DNA of 64,000 nt from Lachnospiraceae bacterium (GTDB taxonomy: Bacteria > Bacillota > Clostridia > Lachnospirales > Lachnospiraceae): contig JALFLW010000122.1 of NCBI GenBank assembly GCA_022774505.1, positions 1 through 64,000 on the forward strand, given 5' to 3'. Made by a program: the position numbers and the translations under genes. Positions 63,795 to 64,000 of this stretch are shown here, piece after piece. The stretch's first letter is position 1; each line of letters opens with the position of its first letter. Under the pieces are notes generated by a model that worked only from the letters and a program-made list of their open reading frames with translations, was not told the DNA's origin and did no database searches.

Positions 63795-64000
63795 TCATCC
63801 AACCGTAATACGCATAAATTTCTTTTTTCCACGCTTTAGTACGATTCCCTCATCACTAATATCATCTCTCGCAATCAGAGCCCTAACATCCGTAATCTTC
63901 TCTCCGTCAACGGAAACGCCCCCCTGCTCCACATTTCTGCGAGCCTCTCCATTGGAAGCTGCCAGTCCTGCTTTTACCAAAAGCTTTAATACACCGATCT
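63795..64000 (-). CDS. tyrS: Tyrosyl-tRNA synthetase, C-terminal S4 domain (partial, truncated by window edge)
   Basis: LLVKAGLAASNGEARRNVEQGGVSVDGEKITD...KRGKKKFMRITVG. Confidence 0.88.
   Translation of the reverse strand, partial: IGVLKLLVKAGLAASNGEARRNVEQGGVSVDGEKITDVRALIARDDISDEGIVLKRGKKKFMRITVG

Overview
This 64 kb window looks like chromosomal DNA from an anaerobic, low-to-mid GC Firmicute, probably Lachnospiraceae/Clostridia (inferred from gene content). I see no prophage, integrase, IS element or CRISPR array. Most genes are on the minus strand. Core modules include: dapL; folate genes folC-folE-folP; serC-serA; ilvB, ilvD, leuB and leuCD with an embedded tarI/tarJ (CDP-ribitol) pair; proS; MoxR-DUF58-transglutaminase; pckA; phosphoketolase; the rho-rpmE-DUF1385-prmC-prfA cluster; malic enzyme; and partial tyrS at the right edge. 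RNA elements read from sequence are a T-box leader at the left edge, tRNA-Pro(CGG), a ZTP riboswitch upstream of a PurO-like/AICAR-transformylase pair, and a possible rpmE leader hairpin. The accessory observations I rate highest are: (1) a TetM-like ribosomal-protection GTPase fused to a C-terminal NYN/YacP(Rae1)-like nuclease domain; (2) a BlaI/M56-sensor pair divergent from a split OatA-like acyltransferase + SGNH pair, with a nearly perfectly mirrored divergent promoter/operator region and a sensor that does not look penicillin-binding; (3) tarIJ inside a leucine biosynthesis gene run; (4) a response regulator with a ComFB output domain; (5) a Rho factor carrying six tandem 13-residue charged repeats. 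All homology calls come from recognising motifs and families by eye. No database search was run.
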